The position numbers and the translations under genes were made by a program. 59,910 nt of DNA from Clostridia bacterium (GTDB taxonomy: Bacteria; Bacillota; Clostridia; Oscillospirales; CAG-272), in the NCBI GenBank assembly GCA_017536475.1, contig JAFXHH010000017.1:1-59910 (forward strand), written 5' to 3'. Position 1 is the first letter of the stretch, and each line of letters begins with the position of its first letter. A model generated the notes under the pieces. It was not told the DNA's origin. It saw only the letters and a list, made by a program, of their open reading frames with translations, and made no database searches. Of this stretch, positions 1-9,540 are shown one piece after another.

Positions 1-12
1 ATGTGTCAGGAA

Positions 13-939
13 TTACTGCTTAACACCGGAGAGCTTTGCGATCTCTGCTGCGTAGTCTTCCTGCTTCTTCTCGATGCCCTCGCCCTTCTCGAAACGAACG
101 AAGGATGCGATTGCGATGGAGCCGCCCATAGCCTTTGCGCTATTTGCAACGTACTTAGCAACGGTCTCGTGATCGTCTGCCTTAACGTACTCCATGTCTA
201 CGAGACAGTTGCCCTCGTAGAACTTACCGAGCTTACCGGTGATAATGCCGTCAAGAACCTTTTCGGGCTTGTTAGCCATCTTGGGATCGTTAGCGAGCTG
301 AGCCTTGATGATGCTCTTCTCGTTCTCAATAACCTCTGCAGGAACTGCTTCTCTGTTGAGGTAAGGAGTGGGGTATGCACCAACCTGAAGTGCGATGTTC
401 TTTGCGAACTCTGCAAAATCAGCGTGGTCTGCACAGTCGGTATCGAACTTAACGATAACACCGATAGAGCCGAGGCCGTGGATGTAGGTGCTGGTTACGC
501 CGTCAACAACTGCGAAACGGCGGATGGTGATCTTCTCACCGATCTGGAATATAAGCTCTTTGAGCTTGGCGTCAACGGTAACACCCTCGTAGTCGGATGC
601 GAGAAGCTCCTCAACGTTTGCAGGGTTGCTAGCGATGATGGTCTTAAGAAGGTTCTTTACGAATGCCTTGAAGGTGTCGTTCTTTGCAACGAAGTCGGTC
701 TCGGTGTTAACCTCAACGATAGCGGTCTTGCCATTCTCGGAAAGAACGTCAACAATACCGTCTGCTGCGATTCTCGTAGCCATCTTTGCCTCTGCCTTAA
801 GCTCACCCTTCTCACGAAGAAGCTTGATAGCAGCTTCCATATCACCGTCAGCTTCAACGAGTGCCTTCTTGCACTCCATCATTCCGATACCGGTCTTTGC
901 TCTGAGAGCAGCAACGTCTTTTGCTGTAATAGTAGCCAT
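13..939 (-). CDS. tsf: Elongation factor Ts
   Basis: Guanine nucleotide exchange factor that regenerates EF-Tu-GTP during translation in the cytoplasm. The 308-residue frame opens with the family's UBA-like N-terminus (VAALRAKTGIGMMECKKAL) and carries the TDFVAKND core motif near residues 80-90, so identity is clear; length is normal for a full two-core-domain EF-Ts. The ATG at 939 follows AAAGGA with about 10 bases spacing. It lies 94 bp downstream of rpsB in the usual rpsB-tsf order, and is probably co-transcribed from the promoter upstream of rpsB, with a hairpin in the intergenic gap. The stop is 13 bases from the window edge, so its own terminator cannot be seen. Confidence 0.98.
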   Translation of the reverse strand: MATITAKDVAALRAKTGIGMMECKKALVEADGDMEAAIKLLREKGELKAEAKMATRIAADGIVDVLSENGKTAIVEVNTETDFVAKNDTFKAFVKNLLKTIIASNPANVEELLASDYEGVTVDAKLKELIFQIGEKITIRRFAVVDGVTSTYIHGLGSIGVIVKFDTDCADHADFAEFAKNIALQVGAYPTPYLNREAVPAEVIENEKSIIKAQLANDPKMANKPEKVLDGIITGKLGKFYEGNCLVDMEYVKADDHETVAKYVANSAKAMGGSIAIASFVRFEKGEGIEKKQEDYAAEIAKLSGVKQ

Positions 940-987
940 TTTGGATTATTCCTTTCTATATTTTACGAATTATTTTTCTCAAAATAA

Positions 988-1018
988 AGCGGTTGGTAAG
1001 TTTAGCTTAACAACCGCT
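988..1018 (-). terminator. Intergenic hairpin between rpsB and tsf
   Basis: The two arms AGCGGTTGTTAAG and CTTACCAACCGCT (minus-strand reading) pair over 13 positions with one mismatch around a 5-base loop and are followed by TTATTTT. This could be a partial attenuator setting the S2:EF-Ts ratio, or an RNA processing site. The T-rich tail is interrupted, so full termination is unlikely. Confidence 0.45.
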
Positions 1019-1033
1019 GTTTTTCAGCTTAAA

Positions 1034-1780
1034 TTAAGCCTCTGCGTCCTCTTCTGCCTCAGCCTCGGTCTTTTCAACCTCTGCCTCTGCAGTCTGCTCG
1101 CCCTGCTTACCCTCGATAACTGCATCTGCAATTACGGAAGAGATGAGCTTGATAGCGCGGATAGCGTCGTCGTTTCCGGGGATAACGTAGTCTGCGTCGT
1201 CAGGATCGCAGTTGGTATCTACGATAGCGATTACCGGAATACCAAGCTTCTTTGCTTCGAGAACTGCGTTTCTCTCCTTGCGGGGATCTACGATGAAGAT
1301 CGCGTCGGGAAGCTGCTCCATGGTCTTGATACCGCCGAGGTTCTTCTCGAGGTCGAAGATCTCCTTCTGAAGCTTTGCTACTTCCTTCTTGGGAAGCATA
1401 TCAAAGGTGCCGTCCTCTGCCATCTTGTTAAGGCTGTTGAGTCTTGCGATGGATCTCTTGATGGTCTTGAAGTTAGTCATCATACCGCCGGGCCAACGAA
1501 CGTTTACGTAGTACTGTCCGCAACGTACAGCCTCTTCCTTGATAGCCTCTGCCGCCTGCTTCTTGGTTCCTACGAAAAGAACGGTGCCGTTGTTTGCTGC
1601 GAGATCTCGAACGAACATGTAAGCTTCTTCAAACTTCTTAACAGTCTTCTGAAGGTCGATGATGTAGATGCCGTTTCTCTCGGTAAAGATGTACTCCTGC
1701 ATCTTGGGGTTCCATCTTCTTGTGTGATGTCCGAAATGGACGCCTGCTTCAAGCAGCTGCTTGATAGAAATAATAGACAT
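1034..1780 (-). CDS. rpsB: 30S ribosomal protein S2
   Basis: Structural protein of the small ribosomal subunit. The start at 1780 ([13 protein letters not shown]) is chosen because AAGGAGGA sits 7 bases upstream; the reading frame extends upstream to 1969 but that part lies in the leader and across the promoter. The 248-residue product has the S2 signature [15 protein letters not shown] near residue 15 and the FVGTKKQA and PDAIFIVDP blocks. The C-terminus is an acidic Glu/Ala-rich tail of about 20 residues, common in Firmicutes S2. First gene of the rpsB-tsf unit. Confidence 0.98.
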   Translation of the reverse strand: MSIISIKQLLEAGVHFGHHTRRWNPKMQEYIFTERNGIYIIDLQKTVKKFEEAYMFVRDLAANNGTVLFVGTKKQAAEAIKEEAVRCGQYYVNVRWPGGMMTNFKTIKRSIARLNSLNKMAEDGTFDMLPKKEVAKLQKEIFDLEKNLGGIKTMEQLPDAIFIVDPRKERNAVLEAKKLGIPVIAIVDTNCDPDDADYVIPGNDDAIRAIKLISSVIADAVIEGKQGEQTAEAEVEKTEAEAEEDAEA

Positions 1781-1928
1781 TTTTATGTCCTCCTTCGGTT
1801 TTTCCACCACAGTAGCTTTGGCGGCGCAATCTCCCTTTGTACAAGGATAAAGGAGACACCGACACCGCAATCGTGGTACTGTGTGTGTGATAATATTTTT
1901 CTGCCGTGCTTTTTGCACAGCACTACGG
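1781..1928 (-). promoter_or_regulatory. Structured rpsB 5' leader (candidate)
   Basis: About 140 nt separate the promoter from the rpsB start. On the minus strand the leader starts with a hairpin (GCTGTGC-AAAAA-GCACGGC, one G.U pair), and further down holds complementary TCTCCTTT/AAAGGGAGA and ACCAC/GTGGT segments that could nest. Ribosomal protein leaders of this size are often autoregulatory; whether S2 binds this one is inference only. Confidence 0.4.
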
Positions 1929-1957
1929 ATTATACCATATAATATATAAAATTGCAA
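1929..1957 (-). promoter_or_regulatory. Sigma-A promoter of rpsB-tsf
   Basis: Minus strand TTGCAA, 17-bp spacer ending in TATGG, then TATAAT: a near-consensus sigma-A promoter with an extended -10 (TGG before TATAAT). Confidence 0.85.
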
Positions 1958-1992
1958 CAGCAAAGGCAAATGTTTACATATTATTTACATTT

Positions 1993-2292
1993 TCATTTAA
2001 AAAATCTTCCCTTTCTGCCCGTTTTGCAGAAGCATTCGCAGTTTGACAGCTCGTTTTGCGTTATTTTGACGAGAATAGCATCTTCTCCGATACATTCTAT
2101 CTTACACCACGGGATCATCAGCTCATCTTTCTTGCCAAACAAAGAAAATCCGTTGTTTTTCGGCACCGTGAACGACAGTATTCGTCCGTCATCGATATCT
2201 ATTTCAAATTCGCAGGGATAGCCGAGTCTTTCCCCTCCGCAAAGGTTTATTACCTCTAACTGCCGCAGCTCGTCAGTACTCATCTTTCGCAT
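1993..2292 (-). CDS. YlmC/YmxH-family sporulation protein (PRC-barrel-like)
   Basis: Small 99-residue protein of the YlmC/YmxH family, a PRC-barrel-type domain found in endospore-forming Firmicutes and annotated as sporulation related; its biochemical role is unknown to me. Visible family features are LRQLEVINLCGGERLGYPCE at the N-terminus, the FGKKDELMIPWCKIECIGED block in the middle and a short Lys/Arg tail. The start at 2292 is supported by GGGAGGTG placed 6-7 bases upstream; a second in-frame Met lies 3 codons later. It stands alone between the ATPase-operon terminator and the rpsB promoter. The two extra Cys residues near the end (CECFCK) are unusual and could bind metal. Confidence 0.8.
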   Translation of the reverse strand: MRKMSTDELRQLEVINLCGGERLGYPCEFEIDIDDGRILSFTVPKNNGFSLFGKKDELMIPWCKIECIGEDAILVKITQNELSNCECFCKTGRKGRFFK

Positions 2293-2305
2293 ACAAACAC
2301 CTCCC

Positions 2306-2342
2306 AAAAATATCAAGACTGCCCAAAAAGACAGTCTTGATA
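2306..2342 (-). terminator. Terminator of the ruvC-to-P-type-ATPase operon
   Basis: Perfect 11-bp stem TATCAAGACTG/CAGTCTTGATA with a 10-base loop, followed on the minus strand by TTTTT. It lies 17 bp past the stop of the P-type ATPase homologue and just before the ribosome binding site of the YlmC/YmxH gene. Confidence 0.85.
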
Positions 2343-2358
2343 AAATATATGCTTTTTT

Positions 2359-5097
2359 TCAGCGTTTATTTCTGTTTCTTGAGATCAAATATACTACAAG
2401 AATCGCGATCGCATAGAGCACTATATACGCGGGAATCACGAAATACTCACGCGTGCCCCAACCCATAGGATAAAACTCCGAGCTGAAGACGTTTTGAGTT
2501 GAAAATGCACATATCGCTATCGCAACGGTATACGCTATTATGACCTTAAGCCAGCAGTTGCTTCTTCCCTCGCCTTTTTTGGTGAATTTACGATTGATCA
2601 TAAATACCTCTACGAACACCGTAAGCAACAGACATATAAACACGGGAAGCTTATAGGTAGTGTATGTGCCAAAGATTCCTGCATAATCGAATATTTTTAT
2701 GAGGATAGCAATTACTGCGGCGACGAGTGCTCGGGAGATAACAGATGGGATGTTTTGCTTGATAAGCTCGATCGGATAGCTTGTAAAATCTCTCGACTGA
2801 GCAAGCACCCTGTCGGTCTGCTCGGCACGGCTGAATACCGTGACGGAAAGGAACGCGAACATTGCGGAAAGTGCAACGGTCTGCAAGGGGTCGAGCAGTA
2901 TATTGCCCGTAAGCACCGTCATTACTGTAAATGATACGAGACCACTCATAAGCAACGTAAAGAGCAACAATGCTTGTGCAAAGGAAACGTAGGCTTTTCT
3001 CGACGTTTTGATCGCCTTGAATGCTGCCGCGGCTCCGCCGCCGCTTTCATTGGCACGTCGGACTATGACCTTTGATAACAGTCGAGTCTGCTGTGAGGCG
3101 CGCTCGTTTGTATCTCTGCCCTCGGGGGCAACCCTTTCGTAAACCGATTCACGATATTTATCGCTTGAATATTCAATAGTATCACAGCTTATTGCAATAT
3201 CTGCGCGAGCCAAGATTTCATTATATTCGTTTGCAACGCCGTATGCGGCTATCTTTGCGCCTCTTTTTCTCATCTCTGCTATAAGCTCCGCATACTCGCG
3301 CACGCTGAAGCCGACGTAAGCATCATATCTGCCAAGCCCGTCGATCACACTTTTATCATTCTTCTTGAACTCCGACGCGAATGCCGTATTGCCCGACAAA
3401 ATTCCTTTTTCTATGCAATTTGATACGAGATTTGAGTTGATATCGTTCTCGGCAGTAAGCAAAACGGTGGCCTTTATTCCAAATCGCTTCATTTCCGCGA
3501 CTGTGGGCTCAAGCGCCTTGTCCTCGGGCTGATAAAGAGTTATAACACCCTCAAGCACCGTGTTTCTGTCCTTTTCGGAGATGCAATAAAGGCATCTGAG
3601 TCCGTTTTCTGCGGCGGCTTGGGCGAATTCCTTGATCTCGGCTATATCCCGATCGTTGATAGCTCTTGTATGTGCTCCGTCTTGGATATAATCGCATAAA
3701 GTAAGTATCTTGGAATCAGTAATAAGTGAGGTTCTGAATATTTCGTTATCGGTCTCGGCGCAGGCATATTCAAAGCCGTTTTTAGCATCCTTTGCGAAGT
3801 AAAGTGATTTTATCGCTAACGACGCACCGCTTATATCGAATTTGCTCGCGCGGAGGTGAGCATAAAGTGCATCAAGACAACCGTCGGCACTCAGATCGTT
3901 CTCGATCCCGCCCTCCCTTTGTGCTTTTACATATGTGTGTATGAGAGAAAGTATTCTCGAGCCGTCATTCGTTGAGGTGTCGAGATTTTCAATCACTCCG
4001 TTTGCCGTATAGGTTGCGGAAAGCGAGAAGCTTCCGCCGCAAAGTCCTGCCGAGCCAACGAAAACAAGATCGGAGACTGTAGCAAGCGTATCCAAGGCTT
4101 TAACGCTTCGAACGTATGCGCGCAAGGCATTTTTGTTTTTGTCGCGTTTTTTCTGTGCAAGCCTCTTTACGTACGACGAGAACACGTATCTTGCACCGCC
4201 GCTTAAAAGCTCCGTTGTGACAAGAAAAACCGCCGAGAGCAGCATAGTGAAATTACATACGAATATCTCCTTGCCGTGCAGGGTCATAAGTCCGATAAGA
4301 GAGAGGATAAGTATACCCGAGGCACAAAGGAACGATATCTTATAGAGCGTCGGCTTGATCGCTTTAGCCCCTGCAGGCTCGGAGTCCTTACCGCCAAGCT
4401 CTCCGTTGCGGATGCGCTCGTGGAGATATACGTCTTCGCCCGTGGCGACTACAAGCGCCGTTGCCTGACCGCTGATGACCGCGCTTCCTGCATAGAGCAT
4501 ATTTGCCGCATCGGGAGTCTCACAGTTTTTTTCGTCGCATACAGCGTCGAAATGCTTGTCTACACGGCGTTTTATGATGCCGTCATTTCTTATAATGAGT
4601 TCATCAACCGTCAAGCCCTCACTTCTTATAAGTCGTGCATCACAAGTGAGCAGATCTCCGCCTTTTAATAATATGACGTCGCCCTCGACGAGATTTCTGC
4701 CGTCGGTATAAAATACGTTGCCTCCGCGCTTTACCTTGACCATGGGGGAGGCATACTCTCCCATCGATCCAAACGTTTTCTGGGCGTTCAGTATAAGAAT
4801 TCCGCCCAAAGCGGTCGCCGCAAGCGTTATGGCAAACACAGACCAACCAAGCACGGTCTTTCCAAAAAGTGCCGTCAACAGTGAGGTTGTCAAAAGCAAC
4901 AGAGCGTATGGCGAGCCCGCAAACGTCAGCAGCGACGTCCAAGCGGGGCGCCTTCGGCTAACGAAAAGTGATTTATTGTCGTGCTTTTTATCTTTTTCAA
5001 GTCTTACTCTCGCTTCTCTTGCCGGAAGTCCTTCGGAGAGGCTCGTTCCCAGCTTTTTTTCAAGCGTTGAAAGATCGGGAATATGCGGATCTATCAT
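2359..5097 (-). CDS. P-type ATPase homologue lacking all catalytic motifs
   Basis: Intact 912-residue frame with P2-type cation ATPase architecture: N-terminal domain (1-50), helix pair (about 55-105), actuator-like domain (115-235), second pair (255-305), P/N-like cytoplasmic region (315-690), C-terminal helices (705-905). The catalytic motifs are replaced. Where family members have SDKTGTLT this protein has VGSAGLCG (347-354), so the phosphorylated Asp is gone; TGES aligns with IRND (about 169-172), PEGL with TELL (295-298), TGDH with TAEN (548-551), and GDGVND with GVANEY (620-625). It should not form the aspartyl-phosphate. The frame has no internal stop and a good AAAGGAGG site, so it looks retained as a protein. 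It is last in the long minus-strand operon, 32 bp after the Clp unfoldase gene. A regulatory or scaffold role is inference. Confidence 0.85.
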   Translation of the reverse strand: MIDPHIPDLSTLEKKLGTSLSEGLPAREARVRLEKDKKHDNKSLFVSRRRPAWTSLLTFAGSPYALLLLTTSLLTALFGKTVLGWSVFAITLAATALGGILILNAQKTFGSMGEYASPMVKVKRGGNVFYTDGRNLVEGDVILLKGGDLLTCDARLIRSEGLTVDELIIRNDGIIKRRVDKHFDAVCDEKNCETPDAANMLYAGSAVISGQATALVVATGEDVYLHERIRNGELGGKDSEPAGAKAIKPTLYKISFLCASGILILSLIGLMTLHGKEIFVCNFTMLLSAVFLVTTELLSGGARYVFSSYVKRLAQKKRDKNKNALRAYVRSVKALDTLATVSDLVFVGSAGLCGGSFSLSATYTANGVIENLDTSTNDGSRILSLIHTYVKAQREGGIENDLSADGCLDALYAHLRASKFDISGASLAIKSLYFAKDAKNGFEYACAETDNEIFRTSLITDSKILTLCDYIQDGAHTRAINDRDIAEIKEFAQAAAENGLRCLYCISEKDRNTVLEGVITLYQPEDKALEPTVAEMKRFGIKATVLLTAENDINSNLVSNCIEKGILSGNTAFASEFKKNDKSVIDGLGRYDAYVGFSVREYAELIAEMRKRGAKIAAYGVANEYNEILARADIAISCDTIEYSSDKYRESVYERVAPEGRDTNERASQQTRLLSKVIVRRANESGGGAAAAFKAIKTSRKAYVSFAQALLLFTLLMSGLVSFTVMTVLTGNILLDPLQTVALSAMFAFLSVTVFSRAEQTDRVLAQSRDFTSYPIELIKQNIPSVISRALVAAVIAILIKIFDYAGIFGTYTTYKLPVFICLLLTVFVEVFMINRKFTKKGEGRSNCWLKVIIAYTVAIAICAFSTQNVFSSEFYPMGWGTREYFVIPAYIVLYAIAILVVYLISRNRNKR

Positions 5098-5129
5098 ATT
5101 CTCTTTCCTCCTTTGTCAAAATAAGATTT

Positions 5130-7457
5130 TTACAGGCATTTTGCGGTTATCTCGCCGTTTTCGGTTGAAAGGATCGCCTTCGTATAGCTTCCCGTATAGT
5201 CGGATATAAGCTTTTCGGCTAGCTTATCCTCAATGTTCTTTTGTATATATCTGCGCATATTTCTTGCTCCGTATTTTTCTGAGAACGAGCCCTGCGCCAC
5301 GGTTTTCGCGACGTCGTCGCTATATTTGAGTTCAATTCCCTTTTCTGCGAGCACGTCGGCAAGCTGGGAGAGCATTATCTTTGCGATCTCGCCGAAATCC
5401 TCTACGGTAAGACTGCGGAATGTGATTATTTCGTCAACTCTGTTGATAAACTCGGGGCGAAGGAACGCAGAAAGCGCCTTTTCGGTCTTGTCGGCATCGA
5501 GCTTTGTCGAATCTGCGGTAAAGCCCACTACTCCGCCGCGGTTCTCCGAGCCTGCGTTGGTGGTCATTACGATGATCGCATTTTCGAAGTTTACGGTCTT
5601 GCCGTGAGCGTCGGTGATACGTCCGTCGTCAAGTATCTGAAGAAGTATATTGAGCACGTCGGGATGAGCCTTTTCGATCTCGTCAAAGAGGACGACCGAA
5701 TAGGGTCTGCGGCGTATCTTTTCGGTGAGCTGTCCCGCGTCGTCGTAGCCAACGTATCCGGGAGGCGAGCCGATGATACGAGAGACCGAATGCTTCTCCA
5801 TAAATTCGGACATGTCAAGTCTTATAAGCGTTTCAGGGGAGTTGAAAAGGTCGGCGGCGAGCGTTTTTACAAGCTCGGTCTTACCTACTCCTGTAGGACC
5901 TGCGAAAATAAAGGAAACGGGTTTTCTCTTATAGGAGATACCTGCTCTGTTCCTCTTTATAGCTCTCGCTACTGCATCGACCGCAACGTCCTGACCGACA
6001 AGCTTCTTCTTAAGTCTGTCGGCGAGGCTATCGATTCGCGCGTATTCGTTCTCGGTTATCGAGGTTGCGGGAATTCCAGTCCAGAGCTCGATGACGTCCG
6101 CTAAATGCTCCTCGGTCAATACTACCTTTTCACATTCTTCAGTCAGCTCGTCTAGACGGTTGGAAAGGCGCATTTCCTCGGACTGTATCTTGGTGATCTC
6201 CTCGTACTTTTTCTGGATCTCCTTGTCGTCCGTGGTCATATATGCCTCGAGTCCCTCTCTGTCGGATTTGAGAGTCAAAAGCTTGTCTCTTATCTCCTGT
6301 GACTCATTAAGCTCCGCGGAGGAAAGTGAAAGCTTCGACGCCGCCTCGTCGAGAAGGTCGATCGCCTTATCGGGAAGATATCTGTCGGTTATATAGCGTT
6401 CGGAGAGGACTACAGCCTTATTGAGTATGCCCTCGGGAATTCTGATTTTATGGAATTCCTCATAATAGTGGCTGATACCACGAAGCATCTCTACTGCTTC
6501 GGATACGGAGGGCTCGTTTACGGTCACGGGTTGAAAACGGCGCTCAAGAGCCGAGTCCTTTTCGATATATTTTCTGTACTCGTTGAGCGTAGTCGCACCA
6601 ATGATCCTGACCTCTCCGCGAGAAAGTGCGGGCTTCAAGATATTAGCCGCGTTGACGCTTCCCTCTGCATCTCCCGTGCCGACGATGTTATGGACCTCGT
6701 CGATAACGAGAATGGCTCTGCCGTGCTCCTTGACCTCTGCAAGCAGTCCGAGAATTCTCGACTCGAACTGTCCGCGGAACTGTGTGCCCGCGACGAGCGC
6801 GGTGAGGTCAACGAGGAATATCTCCTTGTCCTTGAGCTTATAGGGCACGTTGCCGTCGGCAATTCGGATGGCAAGTCCTTCTGCGATCGCGGTTTTACCT
6901 ACTCCGGGCTCACCTATAAGACAGGGATTGTTCTTCTGACGGCGGCAGAGAGTCTGAATGACTCTGTCGGTCTCGCGGTCTCGTCCGACTATTCGGTCAA
7001 GCTTACCCTCTCTTGCGCTCTGCGTGAGATTCTTACAGTAAGTCGTGAGAAATTTATATGTCTTGCCCTGCTTATTGCCCTTGGGCGCTTCTTTCTTGCT
7101 TTTGCTCGGATTTACGGGAACTATATTGCCTCCCTCGTCCTTCTTGGGCAGATTTTCAGCCGCAGACTTCATCATCTCGGCAAGTCCGCTATCCTTGAAG
7201 AGCTTGGGGAGATCTATTGCGGGAGCACCGCCGTCCTCGCCGTCGGGCATCATTTCGGCAAGCTCGTCCTCCATATCCTCGAGCTGATCGGGGGAGATAC
7301 CCATTTTGTTATAGATATCTCCCATCATATTTTCAATAGGAAGGCCCATGTCCTTTGCACATTTGATGCAAAGTCCCTGCGATGCCTTCTCTCCGTTTTC
7401 TACCTTAGTTACGAAAATTACAGCCACTCTCTTGTGGCAATTTGAACACAGTATCAT
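5130..7457 (-). CDS. Clp-family AAA+ unfoldase, ClpE/ClpC-like
   Basis: Hsp100/Clp ATPase that unfolds proteins, probably for ClpP. The 775 residues contain an N-terminal zinc-finger-like pair CSNC (4-7) and CIKC (30-33) as in ClpE, a linker, a first AAA+ domain with Walker A GEPGVGKT (182-189) and VIDEVHN, a coiled-coil middle region (about 400-450), and a second AAA+ domain with GPTGVGKT and [15 protein letters not shown] tripeptide in the second AAA+ domain could be the ClpP-docking loop. There is no N-terminal Clp repeat domain, which favours ClpE over ClpC. It sits 23 bp after the cvpA-like gene and 32 bp before the degenerate ATPase gene in one operon. clpP is not in the window. Confidence 0.9.
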   Translation of the reverse strand: MILCSNCHKRVAVIFVTKVENGEKASQGLCIKCAKDMGLPIENMMGDIYNKMGISPDQLEDMEDELAEMMPDGEDGGAPAIDLPKLFKDSGLAEMMKSAAENLPKKDEGGNIVPVNPSKSKKEAPKGNKQGKTYKFLTTYCKNLTQSAREGKLDRIVGRDRETDRVIQTLCRRQKNNPCLIGEPGVGKTAIAEGLAIRIADGNVPYKLKDKEIFLVDLTALVAGTQFRGQFESRILGLLAEVKEHGRAILVIDEVHNIVGTGDAEGSVNAANILKPALSRGEVRIIGATTLNEYRKYIEKDSALERRFQPVTVNEPSVSEAVEMLRGISHYYEEFHKIRIPEGILNKAVVLSERYITDRYLPDKAIDLLDEAASKLSLSSAELNESQEIRDKLLTLKSDREGLEAYMTTDDKEIQKKYEEITKIQSEEMRLSNRLDELTEECEKVVLTEEHLADVIELWTGIPATSITENEYARIDSLADRLKKKLVGQDVAVDAVARAIKRNRAGISYKRKPVSFIFAGPTGVGKTELVKTLAADLFNSPETLIRLDMSEFMEKHSVSRIIGSPPGYVGYDDAGQLTEKIRRRPYSVVLFDEIEKAHPDVLNILLQILDDGRITDAHGKTVNFENAIIVMTTNAGSENRGGVVGFTADSTKLDADKTEKALSAFLRPEFINRVDEIITFRSLTVEDFGEIAKIMLSQLADVLAEKGIELKYSDDVAKTVAQGSFSEKYGARNMRRYIQKNIEDKLAEKLISDYTGSYTKAILSTENGEITAKCL

Positions 7458-7480
7458 TATTTGATTTCACCCTTTGTCAA

Positions 7481-8188
7481 TCAGATCAATTTTCTTATAA
7501 ATTCAAAGATCCGCAAATCGTAAATGAATTTGAATACGTGCGAATCCGAATAAATCTTCATAATTTCTTCGCTGTTTTTTATTGCGGATATAAATTCAAG
7601 TATCGAATAGATCGCCGTGGCAACAAACGCGACGCCGAGAATTCCAAGTGCAAATCCAAGCGTTATGCCGAGAAGCTTATCTATCTTGGTTATGATCGGG
7701 ATCCTGATCTTACTGAATCCCTTTATAGCTATACTCAAAACTATATACGCTGCTGCGAATATAACGACGTAAGCGATTATTGCGGAAAGCGTGCGGGATA
7801 TCGGTCCCGAGATAACGTCAGCCATCTCTTTTATGACCGCCTCACTTCCCTGTGCACTGCCGAACTTAGCTTCCAAAGCTTCAACGTCAGCGCCGAAAAG
7901 CTTTACAACCTTTAAAAATCCGTCGGGGATATTGGCAAAAAACTCCGTTAGGCTCTCTCCGCCGTCGAAATAGCCGTAGATCTTATTATAAACGTGATCG
8001 GAAACCGCATTTCCCACCACTCCGTTAGCAAGCAATATTCCAACGGGACTTCCAAGCGCGAGGGAGACAAGAAACGCGATTATAAATTTACCCATACCGA
8101 GAATTGAACAGATCAATCCCTTGATTCCAAATCTTGCTGTCGAAAACACGATGATAGCCAATAATAAAACGTCAATGAAAATTATCAT
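7481..8188 (-). CDS. CvpA-family membrane protein
   Basis: A 235-residue integral membrane protein of the CvpA family, named after colicin V production; the molecular function in Firmicutes is not established. It starts with MIIFIDVLLLAIIVFSTARF, and has about four hydrophobic helices (1-20, 28-55, 130-155, 172-205) with a large extracytoplasmic or cytoplasmic loop (60-125) between the second and third. The glycine-rich segment LLGITLGFALGILG in the last helix is family-typical. It follows the DUF5711 gene by 30 bp and precedes the Clp unfoldase by 23 bp, so it is mid-operon. Confidence 0.85.
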   Translation of the reverse strand: MIIFIDVLLLAIIVFSTARFGIKGLICSILGMGKFIIAFLVSLALGSPVGILLANGVVGNAVSDHVYNKIYGYFDGGESLTEFFANIPDGFLKVVKLFGADVEALEAKFGSAQGSEAVIKEMADVISGPISRTLSAIIAYVVIFAAAYIVLSIAIKGFSKIRIPIITKIDKLLGITLGFALGILGVAFVATAIYSILEFISAIKNSEEIMKIYSDSHVFKFIYDLRIFEFIRKLI

Positions 8189-8218
8189 AACTATCTCCTA
8201 TTCTCTACCTGCGCCGAT

Positions 8219-9514
8219 TCACTCAAAGCTCACGTAATATGCAAGGCTTGGAGTACATGCCAAAAGCTCGCCGCCCGAAAGCAACGTCAAGCACGCATCT
8301 TCCTCTAAAAACGCTACGGTTGAGGTATGTCCGAAGGTCGTGTCTACCCTGATTATTTTATCGTCGCAAAGCAGGTAAATATGATCTTTATTCATTTTTA
8401 CGTCTGAAACGTTGCCGTCTATCTTGATCGTCAGCTTTAGATCTCCGTTGTCGTCAAATACCACCAGAAGCTCACTTGCGTCGGCTTCACTTTCGTCAAA
8501 CAAAAGAGCTATTCCTCCGTTTGCGTAAGACATACGCGAAAGCTTGTCAGGATAGACGAAAATGTTTTTACGATTGCCGTTAAGGTCATATACGGACAGG
8601 CTTTCCGAGCAAATAAGCGCTATTCGGTCGCCTGACAAAAAAGCGATCCTGTACGGAAGAACGTCGGTTACGGTCGCAGATGACTTTAGGTTACCCTTTT
8701 TTGTTTCGAGAACGCTTATATTAACCTTGCTCTCTCCCCCCTCGGCGTCAAGCGACGCTATGGCGGCATATCTGCCGTTTGAAGACAGCTCGGCGGATAT
8801 TACAAGGTCATTTTTTAAATATTCGGTCTCAAGTTTGAATTTGTTATTATAAATGCGAACCGCAGAGCGATATTCCGCAGATTTCGTCACGATAAGAAAG
8901 CTTCCGTTATCCGACATACTCGCCGAGCTGATTGGATAATCGAGAGTTTCGGAATAAACGCAAATAAACGAATTATATACCGCAAAGGAGTTGCTTCCCT
9001 GATCGTAGATAAGGACGTAAGAATCCGAGGCGCATATTTGGGGATTAGTATAGTCCGAGCCTGCGGTCATAGTCACTCTGCCCGTTGAGGTAAAGAGCTT
9101 TATTTCATTATCACCTGCAACTGCAAGTCCGTTTTTGAACGAGGCAAAAGTCTGATTGCCGACCGACTGCGAATAGCTGAGCGTTTCGGGTCTCGTTTCG
9201 CTGAAAGTGCTTATGTAAGAGATGTCCTTGAACATATAATATACGTTCGCGTACGACATTATGCCGCTTCCGAACAAAAGCACCGCTGCCAAGAAAACAC
9301 AAAGGACTGTGATAACGATCACCTTTGTTATTCCAAAGCCGAAGGATATCTTGGCCTCCACAGGATCATCGGCAGACTCGTAGCCTGCTAAAGCCTTCTG
9401 TTTTTTTACTATTTTTTTAGGAAGACGAGTTATCTGATACTTTTCTTCGTGTGAACGGAAAAATAAAATCACTTTACCGAGAAACGATATTTCTTTATCT
9501 TTTTTCTTTTTCAT
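8219..9514 (-). CDS. DUF5711-family membrane-anchored beta-propeller-like protein
   Basis: A 431-residue protein with a Lys-rich cytoplasmic N-terminus, one transmembrane helix at about residues 62-88 (ITKVIVITVLCVFLAAVLLF) and a large extracytoplasmic part made of short repeats such as NGLAVAGDNEIKLFTSTG and YDLNGNRKNIFVY that look like propeller blades. This fits DUF5711, a clostridial family of unknown function. The start at 9514 is chosen because AAAGGAGG lies upstream with about 6 bases spacing; the frame continues to 9610 only by overlapping truA. It sits between truA and the cvpA-like gene. No enzymatic residues are recognisable. Confidence 0.75.
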   Translation of the reverse strand: MKKKKDKEISFLGKVILFFRSHEEKYQITRLPKKIVKKQKALAGYESADDPVEAKISFGFGITKVIVITVLCVFLAAVLLFGSGIMSYANVYYMFKDISYISTFSETRPETLSYSQSVGNQTFASFKNGLAVAGDNEIKLFTSTGRVTMTAGSDYTNPQICASDSYVLIYDQGSNSFAVYNSFICVYSETLDYPISSASMSDNGSFLIVTKSAEYRSAVRIYNNKFKLETEYLKNDLVISAELSSNGRYAAIASLDAEGGESKVNISVLETKKGNLKSSATVTDVLPYRIAFLSGDRIALICSESLSVYDLNGNRKNIFVYPDKLSRMSYANGGIALLFDESEADASELLVVFDDNGDLKLTIKIDGNVSDVKMNKDHIYLLCDDKIIRVDTTFGHTSTVAFLEEDACLTLLSGGELLACTPSLAYYVSFE

Positions 9515-9540
9515 ATCCCGTCCTCCTTTCTGTTTTTTGA

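Noticed and set aside
626..1942. Plus-strand frame spanning rpsB and tsf
   Set aside because: It crosses two essential genes, the leader and the promoter in antisense; not a gene.
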